Shown here piece after piece: positions 12,368 through 24,646 of a stretch of 64,000 nucleotides of DNA; the first letter of the stretch is position 1, and the number at the start of each line of letters is the position of its first letter. The notes under the pieces are model-generated. The model did not search any database, was not told the origin of the DNA, and was given only the letters and a program-made list of their open reading frames with translations. Source of the DNA: Hydractinia symbiolongicarpus. Lineage: Eukaryota > Cnidaria > Hydrozoa > Anthoathecata > Hydractiniidae. The stretch is taken from NCBI RefSeq assembly GCF_029227915.1, contig NC_079882.1, forward strand, positions 620,001-684,000, in the 5' to 3' direction. A program made the position numbers and the translations under genes.

Positions 12368-13147
12368 CAGTGAAACGATTGACTGTGGGACTTAATTGAA
12401 CTGATTTTGGACTGTGACCTTATAAATATTGCAAGTGAGACAATTGGACTCCAAGAAATAACATTCTTCTTAGTTTGACATGATTGCCGGAACTCAGCAA
12501 TTACACTGGACGCTGTGGTAGCGCTTAATTTAAAAATTTAGATAAATAAGTCATTTTTTACTGTGGGACCAACCCTACCCGTTATCGCGCGCTGAAGAAA
12601 TAGCGACAGTTTCAAAAACTACATTTCATTGACTCTCTAACAATATCAATCCGTTTGAGTTACAACGTTTGGGTCACATATTTGTACCAAGATGTGTTTA
12701 GCGATATTTTTCTGTTATTACTAGGTTGCATCGCTTTTAACAGTGAGACGATTGAATGTGGGACTTAATTGAACTAACTTTGGATTGTGACCTGATAAAT
12801 GTGATAACTGAGACAATTGGACTCCAAGAAGTAGCACTCATATTAATTTGACATGATTGCCGGAACTCAGCGATTACACTGAGCGCTGTGGTAGCGCTTC
12901 ATTTAAAAGTTTAGTTAAATAAATCATCTTTTACCGTGGGACCAATCCTAGCCGTTATCGCGCGCTGAAGAAATAGAGACAGTTTCAAAAACTACATTTC
13001 ATTGACTTTCTAAAAGTATCAATCCGTTTGAGTTACAACGGTTGGGTCACATATTCGTACCAACATGTATTTAGCGATATTTATCTGTTATTACTAGGTT
13101 GTATCGCGTTTAACAGTGAAACGATTGACTCTGGGACTTAATTGTAC
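12368..13147 (+). repeat. A-B pair and truncated F at the end of the forward arm
   Basis: A (12368-12740) and B (12741-13113) are followed by the first 34 bases of an F unit (gactctgggac at 13127). F stops at gtac (13144-13147), where the array flips. In an intact F unit this point continues with tgattttggcc. A-B-F is the same opening order as blocks 2, 3 and 4, so the flip interrupted an ordinary block. Confidence 0.85.
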
Positions 13148-13151
13148 GTAC
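13144..13151. other. Array orientation switch at an 8-bp palindrome (gtacgtac)
   Basis: Sequence up to 13147 matches a forward F unit through phase 34. Sequence from 13150 matches the reverse complement of an A unit from phase about 328 downwards. The two bases between (13148-13149) complete gtacgtac, a perfect 8-bp palindrome that neither parent contains intact at that place: the forward side has gtact, and the reverse side has acatcttggtac. The joined phases are not homologous, so this is not a symmetric fold-back of one monomer. Confidence 0.9.
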
Positions 13152-16084
13152 ATCTTGGTACGAATATGTGACCCAACCGTTGTAACTCAAACGGATTGAT
13201 ATTGTTAGAGAGTCAATGAAATGTAGTTTTTGAAATTGTCGCTATTTCTTCAGCGCGCGATAACGGGTAGGATTGGTCCCACAGTAAAAAATGACTTATT
13301 TTTCTAAATTTTTAAATTAAGCGCTACCACAGCGTCCAGTGTAATCGCTGAGTTCCGGCAATCATGTCAAACTAAGAAGAATGTTATTTCTTGGAGTCCA
13401 ATTGTCTCACTTGCAATATTTATAAGGTCACAGTCCAAAATCAGTTCAATTAAGTCCCACCGTCAATTGTTTCACTGTTAAAAGCGATGCAACCTAGTAA
13501 TATGAGAAAAGTATCGCTAAATACATGTTGGTACGAGTATGTGTCGCAACCGTTGTAACTGAAGCGGATTGATACCGTCAGAAAGTCAATGAAATGTAGT
13601 TTTTGAAACTGTCGTTATTTCTTCAGCGCGCGACAACGGCTAGGATTGGTCCCACGGTAAAGAATGATTTATTTATCTAAGTTTTTAAAGGAAGTGCTAC
13701 CACAGCACCCAGTGTAATCGCTGAGTTACGGCAATCATGTCAAATTAAGAAGAATGTTATTTCTTGGAGTCCAATTGTCTCACTTTCACATTTATAAGGT
13801 CATGGCCCAAAATCAGTTCAATTAAGTCCCACAGTCAATCTTCTCACTGTTAAACGCGATACAACCTAGTAATTCCGGAAAGATATCACGAAATACATGT
13901 TGGTACGAATATGCGACTCAACCGTTGTAACTGAAACGGACTGACACTGTTAGAAAGTCAATGAAAAGTAGTTTTTGAAACTGTCGCTATTTCTTCAGCG
14001 CGCGATAACGGCTAGGATTGGTCCCACGGTAAAGAATGATTTATTTATCTAAATTATTAAATGAAGCGCTACTACAGCTCCCAGTGTAATCGCTGAGTTC
14101 CGGCAATCATGTCAAATTAAGAAGAATGTTATTTCTTGGAGTCCAATTGTCTCACTTATAACATTTATAAGGTCACAGTCCACAATCAGTTCAATTAAGT
14201 CGCACAGTCAATCGTTTTACTGTTAAAAGCGATGCAACCTAGTAATATGAGAAAAATATCGCTGAATACATGTTGGTACGAGTATGTGACGCAACCGTTG
14301 TAACTGAACCGGATTGATACCGTTAGAAAGTCAACGAAATGTAGTTTTTGAAACTGTCGCTATTTCTTCAGCGCAGGATAACGGCTAGGATTGGTCGCAC
14401 AGTAAATAATGACTTATTTATCTAAATTTTTAAATGAAGCGCTACCACAGCGCCCAGTTTAATCGCTGAGTTCCGGCAATCATGTCAAATTAAGAAGAAT
14501 GTTTTTTCTTGGAGTCCAATTGTCTCACTTTCAAATCTATAAGGTCACAGCTCAAAATCAGTACAATTAAGTCCCACAGTCAATCGTTTCACTGTTAAAC
14601 GCGATACAACCTAGTAATACCGGAAAGATATCACGAAATACATGTTGGTACGAATATGTGACTCCACCGTTGTAACTGAAACGGATTGATACTGTTAGAA
14701 AGTCAATGAAATGTAGTTTTTGAAACTGTCGCTATTTCTTCAGCACAGGATAACGGCTAGGATTGGTCCCACAGTAAAAAACGACTTATTTATCTAAATT
14801 TTTAAATGAAGCGCTACCACAGCGCCCAGTGTAATCGCTGAGTTACGGCAATCATGTCAAATTAAGAAGAATGTTTATTCTTGGAGTCCAATTGTCTCAA
14901 TTTCACATTTATAAGGTCACGGCCAAAGTCAGTACAATTAAGTCCCAGAGTCAATCGTTTCACTGTTAAACGCGATACAACCTAGTAATAACAGATAAAT
15001 ATCGCTAAATACATGTTGGTACGAATATGTGACGCAACCGTTGTAACTGAAGCGGATTGATACCGTTAGAAAGTCAATGAAATGTAGTTTTTGAAACTGT
15101 CGCTATTTTTTCAGCGCGTGATAACAGCTAGGAATGGTCCCACGGTAAAGAATGATTTATTTTTCTAAGTTTTTAAAGGAAGTGCTACCACAGCACCCAG
15201 TATAATCGCTGAGTTACGGCAATCGTGTCAAATTAAGAAGAATATTATTTCTTGGAGTCCAATTTTCTCACTTTCACATTTATAAGGTCATGGCCCAAAA
15301 TCAGTTTAATTAAGTCCCACAGTCAATCGTTTCACTGTTAAACGCGATACAACCTAGTAATTCCGGAAAGATATCACGAAATACATGTTAGTACGAATAT
15401 GTGACTCAACTGTTGTAACTTAAACGGATTGATGCTGTTAGAAAGTCAATGAAATGTAGTTTTTCAAACTTTCTCCATTTCTTCAGCGCGGGATAACGGC
15501 TAGGATTGGTCCCACAGTAAAAAATAACTTATTTTTCTAAATTTTTAAATGAAGCGCCACCACAGCGCCCAGTGTATGCGCTGAGCTCCGACAATCATGT
15601 CAAATTAAGAAGAATGTTATTTCTTGGAGTCCAAATGTCTCACTTATCACATTTTTAACGTCACAGTCCAAAATCAGTTCAATTAAGTCCCACAGTCAAT
15701 CGTTTCACTGTTAAACGCGATGCAACGTAGTAATATCGGAAAAATATCGCTAAATACATGTTGGCACGAATATGCGACCCAACCGTTGTAACTCAAGCGG
15801 ACTGACACTGTTAAAAAGTCAATGAAATGTAGTTTTTGAAACTGTCGCTATTTCTTCAACGCGTGATAACGGCTAAGATTGGTCCCACAGTAAAAAAATG
15901 TCTTATTTATCTAAATTTTTAAATTAAGCGCTACCACAACGTCCAGTGTAATCGCTGAGTTCCGGCAATCATGTCAAACTAAGAAGAATGTTATTTCTTT
16001 GAGTCCAATTGTCTCACTAACAATATTTATAAGGTCACAGTCCAAAATCAGTTCAATTAAGTCCCACAGTCAATCGTTTCACTG
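13148..16084 (-). repeat. First inverted block: A(partial)-I-H-G-F-D-J-X
   Basis: Unit ends are at 13477, 13849, 14222, 14594, 14965, 15337, 15710 and 16084. Class X (15711-16084) is 374 bp and full length. Its part nearest 15711 carries the variants seen in the right half of the deleted unit C (gcaacgtagtaatatcgg, gcggactgacactgttaaaaagtc). Its other half resembles class A. X next to J here is the neighbour pair from which C could have arisen. Confidence 0.82.
13150..15033 (-). repeat. Right arm of the 1,884-bp inverted repeat
   Basis: Read on the minus strand this segment is A (partial), I, H, G, F and the start of the next unit, in the mirror order of 7458-9341. Unit ends fall at 13477, 13849, 14222, 14594 and 14965. 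The match stops at 15034, where the sequence changes from the B-linked form (gacccaacc expected) to a D-linked form (gacgcaacc). After that the order continues D, J, X, which does not mirror the left side. Confidence 0.85.
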
Positions 16085-16829
16085 TTAAAAGCGATGCAAC
16101 CTAGCAATATGAGAAAAATATCGCTAAATACATGTTGGTACGAGTATGTGTCGCAACCGTTGTAACTGAAGCGGATTGATACCGTCAGAAAGTCAATGAA
16201 AGGTAGTTTTTGAAACTGTCGTTATTTCTTCAGCGCGCGATAACGGCTAGGATTGGTCCCACGGTAAAGAATAATTTATTTATCTAAGTTTTTAAAGGAA
16301 GTGCTACCAGAGCACCCAGTGTAATCGCTGAGTTACGGCAATCATGTCAAATTAAGAAGAATGTTATTTCTTGGAGTCCAATTGTCTCACTTTCACATTT
16401 ATAAGGTCATGGCCCAAAATCAGTTCAATTAAGTCCCACAGTCAATCTTCTCACTGTTAAACGCGATACAACCTAGTAATTCCGGAAAGATATCACGAAA
16501 TACATGTTGGTACGAATATGCGACTCAACCGTTGTAACTGAAACGGACTGAAACTGTTAGAAAGTCAATGAAAAGTAGTTTTTGAAACTGTCGCTATTTC
16601 TTCAGCGCGCGATAACGGCTAGGATTGGTCCCACGGTAAAGAATGATTTATTTATCTAAATTATTAAATGAAGCGCTACTACAGCTCCCAGTGTAATCGC
16701 TGAGTTCCGGCAATCATGTCAAATTAAGAAGAATGTTATTTCTTGGAGTCCAATTGTCCCACTTATAACATTTATAAGGTCACAGTCCAAAATCAGTTCA
16801 ATTAAGTCGCACAGTTAATCGTTTTACTG
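16085..16829 (-). repeat. I-H pair leading into the trimer duplication
   Basis: Unit ends are at 16456 and 16829. The I unit carries a one-arm dyad change (gtgctaccag then agcac, near 16301-16316), with a loop base altered. The H unit carries a cagttaatcg variant at its end, which also marks the end of the first trimer copy at 17945 and so identifies the duplication breakpoint. Confidence 0.78.
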
Positions 16830-17945
16830 TTAAAAGCGATGCAACCTAGTAATATGAGAAAAATATCGCTGAATACATGTTGGTACGAGTATGTGACGCA
16901 ACCGTTGTAACTGAACCGGATTGATACCGTTAGAAAGTCAACGAAATGTAGTTTTTGAAACTGTTGCTATTTCTTCAGCGGAGGATAACGGCTAGGATTG
17001 GTCCCACAGTAAATAATGTCTTATTTATCTAAATTTTTAAATGAAGCGCTACCACAGCGCCCAGTTTAATCGCTGAGTTCCGGCAATCATGTCAAATTAA
17101 GAAGAATGTTTTTTCTTGGAGTCCAATTGTCTCACTTTCACATCTATAAGGTCACAGCTCAAAATCAGTACAATTAAGTCCCACAGTCAATCGTTTCACT
17201 GTTAAACGCGATACAACCTAGTAATACCGGAAAGATATCACGAAATACATGTTGGTACGATTATGTGACTCCACCGTTGTAACTGAAACGGATTGATACT
17301 GTTAGAAAGTCAATGAAATGTAGTTTTTGAAACTGTCGCTATTTCTTCAGCACAGGATAACGGCTAGGATTGGTCCCACAGTAAAAAACGACTTATTTAT
17401 CTAAATTTTTAAATGAAGCGCTACCACAGCGCCCAGTGTAATCGCTGAGTTACGGCAATCATGTCAAATTAAGAAGAATGTTTATTCTTGGAGTCCAATT
17501 GTCTCAATTTCACATTTATAAGGTCACGGCCAAAATCAGTACAATTAAGTCCCAGAGTCAATCGTTTCACTGTTAAACGCGATACAACCTAGTAATAACA
17601 GATAAATATCGCTAAATACATGTTGGTACGAATATGTGACCCAACCGTTGTAACTCAAACGGATTAATACTTTTAGAAAGTCAATGAAATGTAGTTTTTG
17701 AAACTGTCTCTATTTCTTCAGCGCGCGATAACGGCTAGGATTGGTCCCACGGTGAAGAATGATTTATTTAACTAAACTTTTAAATGAAGCGCTACCACAG
17801 CGCTCAGTGTAATCGCTGAGTTCCGGCAATCATGTCAAATTAATATGAATGCTATTTCTTGGAGTCCAATTGTCTCATTTATCACATTTATCAGGTCACA
17901 ATCCAAAGTTATTTCAATTAAGTCGCACAGTTAATCGTTTTACTG
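16830..17945 (-). repeat. Trimer G-F-B, copy 1 (1,116 bp)
   Basis: Unit ends are at 17201, 17572 and 17945. The B unit ends with an H-type tail (gtcgcacagttaatcg, 17922-17938) in place of its own tail. A B unit joined to an H tail is what unequal exchange between B and the earlier H would produce. Private variants shared with copy 2 include tcagcggaggataacgg, aataatgtc and a gattatgtgactcc stretch. Confidence 0.85.
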
Positions 17946-19061
17946 TTAAAAGCGATGCAACCTAGTAATATGAGAAAAATATCGCTGAATACATGTTGGT
18001 ACGAGTATGTGACGCAACCGTTGTAACTGAACCGGATTGATACCGTTAGAAAGTCAACGAAATGTAGTTTTTGAAACTGTTGCTATTTCTTCAGCGGAGG
18101 ATAACGGCTAGGATTGGTCCCACAGTAAATAATGTCTTATTTATCTAAATTTTTAAATGAAGCGCTACCACAGCGCCCAGTTTAATCGCTGAGTTCCGGC
18201 AATCATGTCAAATTAAGAAGAATGTTTTTTCTTGGAGTCCAATTGTCTCACTTTCACATCTATAAGGTCACAGCTCAAAATCAGTACAATTAAGTCCCAC
18301 AGTCAATCGTTTCACTGTTAAACGCGATACAACCTAGTAATACCGGAAAGATATCACGAAATACATGTTGGTACGATTATGTGACTCCACCGTTGTAACT
18401 GAAACGGATTGATACTGTTAGAAAGTCAATGAAATGTAGTTTTTGAAACTGTCGCTATTTCTTCAGCACAGGATAACGGCTAGGATTGGTCCCACAGTAA
18501 AAAACGACTTATTTATCTAAATTTTTAAATGAAGCGCTACCACAGCGCCCAGTGTAATCGCTGAGTTACGGCAATCATGTCAAATTAAGAAGAATGTTTA
18601 TTCTTGGAGTCCAATTGTCTCAATTTCACATTTATAAGGTCACGGCCAAAATCAGTACAATTAAGTCCCAGAGTCAATCGTTTCACTGTTAAACGCGATA
18701 CAACCTAGTAATAACAGATAAATATCGCTAAATACATGTTGGTACGAATATGTGACCCAACCGTTGTAACTCAAACGGATTAATACTTTTAGAAAGTCAA
18801 TGAAATGTAGTTTTTGAAACTGTCTCTATTTCTTCAGCGCGCGATAACGGCTAGGATTGGTCCCACGGTGAAGAATGATTTATTTAACTAAACTTTTAAA
18901 TGAAGCGCTACCACAGCGCTCAGTGTAATCGCTGAGTTCCGGCAATCATGTCAAATTAATATGAATGCTATTTCTTGGAGTCCAATTGTCTCATTTATCA
19001 CATTTATCAGGTCACAATCCAAAGTTATTTCAATTAAGTCCCACATTCGATCGTCTCACTG
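17946..19061 (-). repeat. Trimer G-F-B, copy 2 (1,116 bp)
   Basis: Unit ends are at 18317, 18688 and 19061. It matches copy 1 at every private variant I compared as far as about 19040. There copy 2 keeps the normal B tail (cccacattcgatcgtctcac) while copy 1 has the H-type tail. The offset is exactly three monomers (1,116 bp). Confidence 0.85.
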
Positions 19062-22039
19062 TTAAAAGCGATGCAACCTAGTAATAACAGAAAAATATCG
19101 CTAAACACATCTTGGTACAAATATGTGATCCAACCGTTGTAACTCACAGGGATTGATAATGTTAGAGAGTCAATGAAATGTAGTTTTTGAAACTGTCGCT
19201 ATTTCTTCAGCGCGCGATAACGGGTAGGATTGGTCACACAGTAAAAAATGACTTATTTATCTAAATTTTTAAATTAAGCGCTACCACAGCGTCCAGTGTA
19301 ATCGCTGAGTTCCGGTAATCATGTCAAACTAAGAAGAATGTTATTTCTTAGAGTCCAATTGTCTCACTTGCAATATTTATAAGGTCACAGTCCAAAATCA
19401 GTTCAATTAAGTCCCACAGTCAATCGTTTCACTGTTAAAAGCGATGCAACCTAGTAATATGAGAAAAGTATCGCTAAATACATGTTGGTACGAATATGTG
19501 ACCCAACCGTTGTAACTCAAACGGATTGATATTGTTAGAGAGTCAATGAGATGTAGCTTTTGAAACTGTCGCTATTTCTTCAGCGCGCGATAACGGCTAG
19601 GATTGGTCCCACAGTAAAAGATGACTTATTTATCTAAATTATTAAATGATGCGCTACTACAGCTCCCAGTGTAATCGCTGAGTTCCGGCAATCATGTCAA
19701 ATTAATATGAATGCTAATTCTTGGAGTCCAATTGTCTCATTTATCACATTTATCAGGTCACAGTCCAAAGTTAGTTCAATTAAGTCCCACATGCAATCGT
19801 TTCACTGTTAAAAGCGATGCAACCTAGTAATATGAGAAAAATGTCGCTAAAGACATGTTGCTACGAGTATGTGACGCAACCGTTGTAACTGAAGCGGATT
19901 GATACCGTTAGAAAGTCAATGAAATGTAGTTTTTGAAACTGTCGCTATTTTTTCAGCGCGTGATAACAGCTAGGATTGGTCCAACGGTAAAGAATGATTT
20001 ATTTATCTAAGTTTTTAAAGGAAGTGCTACCACAGCACCCAGTATAATCGCTGAGTTACGGCAATCATGTCAAATTAAGAAGAATATTATTTCTTGGAGT
20101 CCAATTTTCTCACTTTCACATTTATAAGGTCATGGCCCAAAATCAGTTTAATTAAGTCCCACAGTCAATCGTTTCACTGTTAAACGCGATACAACCTAGT
20201 AATTCCGGAAAGATATCACGAAATACATGTTGGTACGAATATGTGACTCAACTGTTGTAACTTAAACGGATTGATGCTGTTAGAAAGTCAATGAAATGTA
20301 GTTTTTCAAACTTTCTCCATTTCTTCAGCGCGGGATAACGGCTAGGATTGGTCCCACAGTAAAAAATAACTTATTTTTCTAAATTTTTAAATGAAGCGCC
20401 ACCACAGCGCCCAGTGTATGCGCTGAGCTCCGACAATCATGTCAAATTAAGAAGAATGTTATTTCTTGGAGTCCAAATGTCTCACTTATCACATTTTTAA
20501 CGTCACAGTCCAAAATCAGTTCAATTAAGTCCCACAGTCAATCGTTTTACTGTTAAACGCGATGCAACGTAGTAATATCGGAAAAATATCGCTAAATACA
20601 TGTTGGTACGAATATGCGACCCAACCGTTGTAACTCAAGCGGACTGACACTGTTAAAAAGTCAATGAAATGTAGTTTTCGAAACTGTCGCTATTTCTTCA
20701 ACGCGCGATAACGGCTAGGATTGGTCCCACGGTAAAGAATGACTTATTTATCTAAATTTTTAAATGAAGCGCTACCACAGCGCCCAGTTTAATCGCTGAG
20801 TTCCGGCAATCATGTCAAATTAAGAAGAATGTTATTTCTTGGAGTCCAATAGTCTCACTTTCACATTTATAAGAGCACAGCCCAAAATCAGTTTAATTAA
20901 GTCCAACAGTTAATCGTTTTACTGTTAAACGCGTTACAACCTAGTAATACCGGAAAGATATCACGAAATACATGTTGGTACGAATATGTGACTCAACCGT
21001 TGTAACTCAAACGGATTGATACTTTTAGAAAGTCAATGAAATGTAGTTTTTGAAACTGTCTCTATATCTTCAGCGCGCAATAACGGCAAGGATTGGTCCC
21101 ACGGTAAAGAATGACTTATTTATCTAAATTTTTAAATGAAGCGCTACCACAGCGCCCAGTGTAATCGCTGAGTTACGGCAATCATGTCAAATTAAGAAGA
21201 ATGTTATTTCTTGGAGTCCAATTGTCTCAATTTCACATTTATAAGGTCACGGCCAAAATCAGTACAATTAAGTCCCAGAGTCAATCGTTTCACTGTTAAA
21301 CGCGATACAACCTAGTAATAACAGATAAATATCGCTAAATACATGTTGGTTCGATTATGTGACTCCACCGTTGTAACTGAAACGGATTGATACTTTTAGA
21401 AAGTCAATGAAATGTAGTTTTTGAAACTGTCGCTATTTCTTCAGCACAGGATAACGGCTAGGATTGGTCCCACAGTAAAAAACGACTTATTTATCTAAAT
21501 TTTTAAATGAAGCGCTACCACAGCGCCCAGTGTAATCGCTGAGTTACGGCAATCATGTCAAATTAAGAAGAATGTTTATTCTTGGAGTCCAATTGTCTCA
21601 ATTTCACATTTATAAGGTCACGGCCAAAATCAGTACAATTAAGTCCCAGAGTCAATCGTTTCACTGTTAAACGCGATACAACCTAGTAATAACAGATAAA
21701 TATCGCTAAATACATGTTGGTACGAATATGTGACCCAACCGTTGTAACTCAAACGGATTAATACTTTTAGAAAGTCAATGAAATGTAGTTTTTGAAACTG
21801 TCTCTATTTCTTCAGCGCGCGATAACGGCTAGGATTGGTCCCACGGTGAAGAATGATTTATTTAACTAAACTTTTAAATGAAGCGCTACCACAGCGCTCA
21901 GTGTAATCGATGAGTTCCGGCAATCATGTCAAATTAATATGAATGCTATTTCTTGGAGTCCAATTGTCTCATTTATCACATTTATCAGGTCACAATCCAA
22001 AGTTAGTTCAATTAAGTCCCACATTCGATCGTCTCACTG
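19062..22039 (-). repeat. 8-unit higher-order repeat A-E-D-J-L-M-F-B (2,978 bp)
   Basis: Unit ends are at 19434, 19807, 20179, 20552, 20924, 21295, 21666 and 22039. L is a mosaic of X sequence on its left and a unit with aagagcacagccc and gtccaacagttaatcg on its right. M has tctatatcttcagcgcgcaataacgg. The F unit here starts with a gttggttcgattatgtgactcc stretch. Units E, D, J, L and M recur at an offset of 2,978 bp in the next block. Confidence 0.82.
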
Positions 22040-24646
22040 TTAAAAGCGATGCAACCTAGTAATAACAGAAAAATATCGCTAAACACATCTTGGTACAAAT
22101 ATGTGATCCAACCGTTGTAACTCACAGGGATTGATATTGTTAGAGAGTCAATGAAATGTAGTTTTTGAAACTGTCGCTATTTCTTCAGCGCGCGATAACG
22201 GGTAGGATTGGTCACACAGTAAAAAATGACTTATTTATCTAAATTTTTAAATTAAGCGCTACCACAGCGTCCAGTGTAATCGCTGAGTTCCGGCAATCAT
22301 GTCAAACTAAGAAGAATGTTATTTCTTAGAGTCCAATTGTCTCACTTGCAATATTTATAAGGTCACAGTCCAAAATCAGTTCAATTAAGTCCCACAGTCA
22401 ATCGTTTCACTGTTAAAAGCGATGCAACCTAGTAATATGAGAAAAGTATCGCTAAATACATGTTGGTACGAATATGTGACCCAACCGTTGTAACTCAAAC
22501 GGATTGATATTGTTAGAGAGTCAATGAGATGTAGCTTTTGAAACTGTCGCTATTTCTTCAGCGCGCGATAACGGCTAGGATTGGTCCCACAGTAAAAGAT
22601 GACTTATTTATCTAAATTATTAAATGATGCGCTACTACAGCTCCCAGTGTAATCGCTGAGTTCCGGCAATCATGTCAAATTAATATGAATGCTAATTCTT
22701 GGAGTCCAATTGTCTCATTTATCACATTTATCAGGTCACAGTCCAAAGTTAGTTCAATTAAGTCCCACATGCAATCGTTTCACTGTTAAAAGCGATGCAA
22801 CCTAGTACTATGAGAAAAATGTCGCTAAAGACATGTTGCTACGAGTATGTGACGCAACCGTTGTAACTGAAGCGGATTGATACCGTTAGAAAGTCAATGA
22901 AATGTAGTTTTTGAAACTGTCGCTATTTTTTCAGCGCGTGATAACAGCTAGGATTGGTCCAACGGTAAAGAATGATTTATTTATCTAAATTTTTAAAGGA
23001 AGTGCTACCACAGCACCCAGTATAATCGCTGAGTTACGGCAATCATGTCAAATTAAGAAGAATATTATTTCTTGGAGTCCAATTTTCTGACTTTCACATT
23101 TATAAGGTCATGGCCCAAAATCAGTTTAATTAAGTCCCACAGTCAATCGTTTCACTGTTAAACGCGATACAACCTAGTAATTCCGGAAAGATATCACGAA
23201 ATACATGTTGGTACGAATATGTGACTCAACTGTTGTAACTTAAACGGATTGATGCTGTTAGAAAGTCAATGAAATGTAGTTTTTCAAACTTTCTCCATTT
23301 CTTCAGCGCGGGATAACGGCTAGGATTGGTCCCACAGTAAAAAATAATTTATTTTTCTAAATTTTTAAATGAAGCGCCACCACAGCGCCCAGTGTATGCG
23401 CTGAGCTCCGACAATCATGTCAAATTAAGAAGAATGTTATTTCTTGGAGTCCAAATGTCTCACTTATCACATTTTTAACGTCACAGTCCAAAATCAGTTC
23501 AATTAAGTCCCACAGTCAATCGTTTCACTGTTAAACGCGATGCAACGTAGTAATATCGGAAAAATATCGCTAAATACATGTTGGTACGAATATGCGACCC
23601 AACCGTTGTAACTCAAGCGGACTGACACTGTTAAAAAGTCAATGAAATGTAGTTTTTGAAACTGTCGCTATTTCTTCAACGCGCGATAACGGCTAGGATT
23701 GGTCCCACGGTAAAGAATGACTTATTTATCTAAATTTTTAAATGAAGCGCTACCACAGCGCCCAGTTTAATCGCTGAGTTCCGGCAATCATGTCAAATTA
23801 AGAAGAATGTTATTTCTTGGAGTCCAATAGTCTCACTTTCACATTTATAAGAGCACAGCCCAAAATCAGTTTAATTAAGTCCAACAGTTAATCGTTTTAC
23901 TGTTAAACGCGTTACAACCTAGTAATACCGGAAAGATATCACGAAATACATGTTGGTACGAATATGTGACTCAACCGTTGTAACTCAAACGGATTGATAC
24001 TTTCAGAAAGTCAATGAAATGTAGTTTTTGAAACTGTCTCTATATCTTCAGCGCGCAATAACGGCAAGGATTGGTCCCACGGTAAAGAATGACTTATTTA
24101 TCTAAATTTTTAAATGAAGCGCTACCACAGCGCCCAGTGTAATCGCTGAGTTACGGCAATCATGTCAAATTAAGAAGAATGTTATTTCTTGGAGTCCAAT
24201 TGTCTCAATTTCACATTTATAAGGTCACGGCCAAAATCAGTACAATTAAGTCCCAGAGTCAATCGTTTCACTGTTAAACGCGATACAACCTAGTAATAAC
24301 AGATAAATATCGCTAAATACATGTTGGTACGAATATGTGACCCAACCGTTGTAACTCAAACGGATTAATACTTTTAGAAAGTCAATGAAATGTAGTTTTT
24401 GAAACTGTCTCTATTTCTTCAGCGCGCGATAACGGCTAGGATTGGTCCCACGGTGAAGAATGATTTATTTAACTAAAATTTTAAATGAAGCGCTACCACA
24501 GCGCTCAGTGTAATCGCTGAGTTCCGGCAATCATGTCAAATTAATATGAATGCTATTTCTTGGAGTCCAATTGTCTCATTTATCACATTTATCAGGTCAC
24601 AATCCAAAGTTAGTTCAATTAAGTCCCACATTCAATCGTCTCACTG
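22040..24646 (-). repeat. 7-unit higher-order repeat A-E-D-J-L-M-B (2,607 bp)
   Basis: Unit ends are at 22412, 22785, 23157, 23530, 23902, 24273 and 24646. The order equals the preceding 8-mer without the F unit between M and B. Shared private variants with the 8-mer include aaatgatgcgctactacag in E, gtcgctaaagacatgttgc in D and cagcgcgcaataacggcaagg in M. The two blocks differ by one whole monomer, consistent with a single unequal exchange. Confidence 0.82.

Larger units (their letters stand above)
1..13147 (+). repeat. Satellite array, left arm, about 373-bp monomer, forward orientation
   Basis: Units start at a cagtga-type motif at 1, 374, 747, 970, 1342, 1715, 2088, 2461, 2832, 3204, 3577, 3949, 4322 and so on to 13114. 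Spacing is 371-373 bp except for two 223-bp units. That makes 36 units plus a 34-bp stub cut at the orientation switch. A count of the first 60 bases gives about 37% G+C and the rest looks similar. Every monomer has stop codons in all frames I looked at, and 373 is not a multiple of three, so no reading frame runs from unit to unit. No unique sequence interrupts the array. Its role is unknown; tandem satellites of this length are typical of heterochromatin. Confidence 0.97.

Noticed and set aside
1-13147. Assignment to a named satellite family such as the Drosophila 359-bp or Tribolium 360-bp repeats, on length alone
   Set aside because: Length is a poor guide and I recognise no diagnostic sequence. 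A database search with one monomer would decide it.
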